The notes under the pieces were generated by a model, which was given only the letters and a program-made list of their open reading frames with translations, was not told the origin of the DNA and did not search any database. The position numbers were made by a program, and so were the translations under genes. This document shows positions 30,446 to 30,953 of a stretch of 30,953 nt of DNA, one piece after another (position 1 is the stretch's first letter; the number at the start of each line of letters is the position of its first letter). Origin of the DNA: Candidatus Corynebacterium faecipullorum (GTDB lineage Bacteria; Actinomycetota; Actinomycetes; Mycobacteriales; Mycobacteriaceae); NCBI GenBank assembly GCA_019114925.1, contig DXEO01000215.1, positions 1-30,953 of the forward strand, given 5' to 3'.

Positions 30446-30487
30446 GATGACGCCGCTCAGCGCCGGCGGCTGCTCAGCAGCGTCATC
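30446..30487 (-). terminator. Second hairpin downstream of fba
   Basis: GATGACGC at 30446 pairs with GCGTCATC ending at 30487, and the inner bases (CGCTCAGC against GCTGCTCAGC) extend the stem imperfectly around a GC-rich loop. It begins 15 nt after the fba stop. It may stabilise the 3' end of the message or act with the next hairpin. Confidence 0.5.
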
Positions 30488-30501
30488 CAGTTGGTGTGGG
30501 T

Positions 30502-30953
30502 TTACTTAGAAACGGTCTTGCCCACGGAGTGCAGGTCCTGGCAGGCCTCAACCACGCGGTCAGCCATACCCTGCTCAGCCTTCTTGAGGTAGGAACGCGG
30601 GTCGTAGGCCTTCTTGTTGCCCACCTCGCCGTCGATCTTGAAGACGCCGTCGTAGTTAGCGAACATGTGGCGTGCAACCGGGTTGGTGAAGGCGTACTGG
30701 GTATCGGTGTCAACGTTCATCTTGATGACGCCGTAGCGCAGGGCCTCCTCGATCTTCTCCTTCTCGGAGCCGGAGCCGCCATGGAACACGAAGTCGAAGG
30801 GCTGGGAGCCCTCAGCCAGGCCAAGCTTCTTCACGGCAACCTTCTGGCCCTCGTCGAGGACCTCCGGGCGCAGCTTCACGTTGCCCGGCTTGTAAACGCC
30901 GTGGACGTTGCCGAAGGTAGCAGCCAGCAAGTAGCGGCCCTTCTCGCCGGTAC
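30502..30953 (-). CDS. fba: Class II fructose-bisphosphate aldolase (N-terminal part outside window)
   Basis: C-terminal 150 residues of a zinc-dependent class II aldolase, which splits fructose-1,6-bisphosphate in glycolysis. The frame runs off the right edge, so the start is missing. Visible marks are TGEKGRYLLAATFGNVHGVY, with a metal-ligand His, KLRPEVLDEGQ, the phosphate-binding FVFHGGSGS and IKMNVDTDTQYAF, then DGEVGNKKAYDPRSYLKKAE near the C-terminus. This is the long class IIA (E. coli FbaA-like) form found throughout Corynebacterium. Two hairpins follow the stop codon. Confidence 0.95.
   Translation of the reverse strand, partial: TGEKGRYLLAATFGNVHGVYKPGNVKLRPEVLDEGQKVAVKKLGLAEGSQPFDFVFHGGSGSEKEKIEEALRYGVIKMNVDTDTQYAFTNPVARHMFANYDGVFKIDGEVGNKKAYDPRSYLKKAEQGMADRVVEACQDLHSVGKTVSK

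Overview
The window looks like a high-GC actinobacterial chromosome, most likely a Corynebacterium. Three things point there. Def, PurA, PtsG-type EII and fructose-bisphosphate aldolase read like corynebacterial proteins. The gene order pknG-glnH-glnX beside ackA-pta is the one known from Corynebacterium and Mycobacterium. Many start codons sit 6-7 nt after a TANNNT -10 hexamer, the leaderless-mRNA geometry common in this group. The species cannot be resolved from the sequence alone. The window holds no tRNA, rRNA, CRISPR array, insertion sequence or phage gene that I can see.

Layout. 1-1029: tail of an Mrp-type Na+/H+ antiporter operon (mrpE partial, F, G). 1118-2341: GT87 polyprenyl-phosphomannose-dependent mannosyltransferase, followed by two related palindromes between convergent genes. 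2509-8653: a block syntenic with mycobacterial Rv0427c-Rv0433. It has a YbdK-like carboxylate-amine ligase, a LytR_C membrane protein (VirR-like) and a DUF3263 protein on the minus strand, with def, a GNAT acetyltransferase, xth and cls on the plus strand. 8654-9021: a gene-free segment packed with degenerate inverted and direct repeats. 9022-12424 (minus): NUDIX hydrolase, ABC ATPase, ABC permease and a Bcr/CflA-type MFS exporter, tightly overlapped. 12509-17639: glnX-glnH-pknG, the amino-acid-sensing kinase operon that controls 2-oxoglutarate dehydrogenase through OdhI/GarA in relatives. 17677-20262 (minus): pta-ackA.

20263-23693: a sugar PTS module. A leader carrying a ribonucleic antiterminator (RAT) overlapping a branched terminator precedes an EIIBCA permease, which is followed by a terminator and a BglG/LicT-family antiterminator gene. 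The parts form a self-contained RNA-switch autoregulatory loop. 23700-26512 (minus): purA and purT, each apparently with its own promoter. 26662-27746 (minus): a lipoprotein gene broken by an in-frame TAG and a frameshift. 27936-28865: a protein that looks like a catalytically degenerate diacylglycerol-kinase-fold enzyme. 29141-30361 (minus): FUSC/aromatic-acid-exporter-type membrane protein. 30502-30953 (minus): C-terminal part of class II fructose-bisphosphate aldolase.

The most distinctive signals are the compact RAT plus branched terminator ahead of the PTS permease, the duplicated phospho-acceptor-like motif in the PknG N-terminus, the overlapping divergent leaderless promoters at def, and the degenerate kinase-fold protein. 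No wholly new multi-gene system is evident; the novelty here is mostly regulatory.
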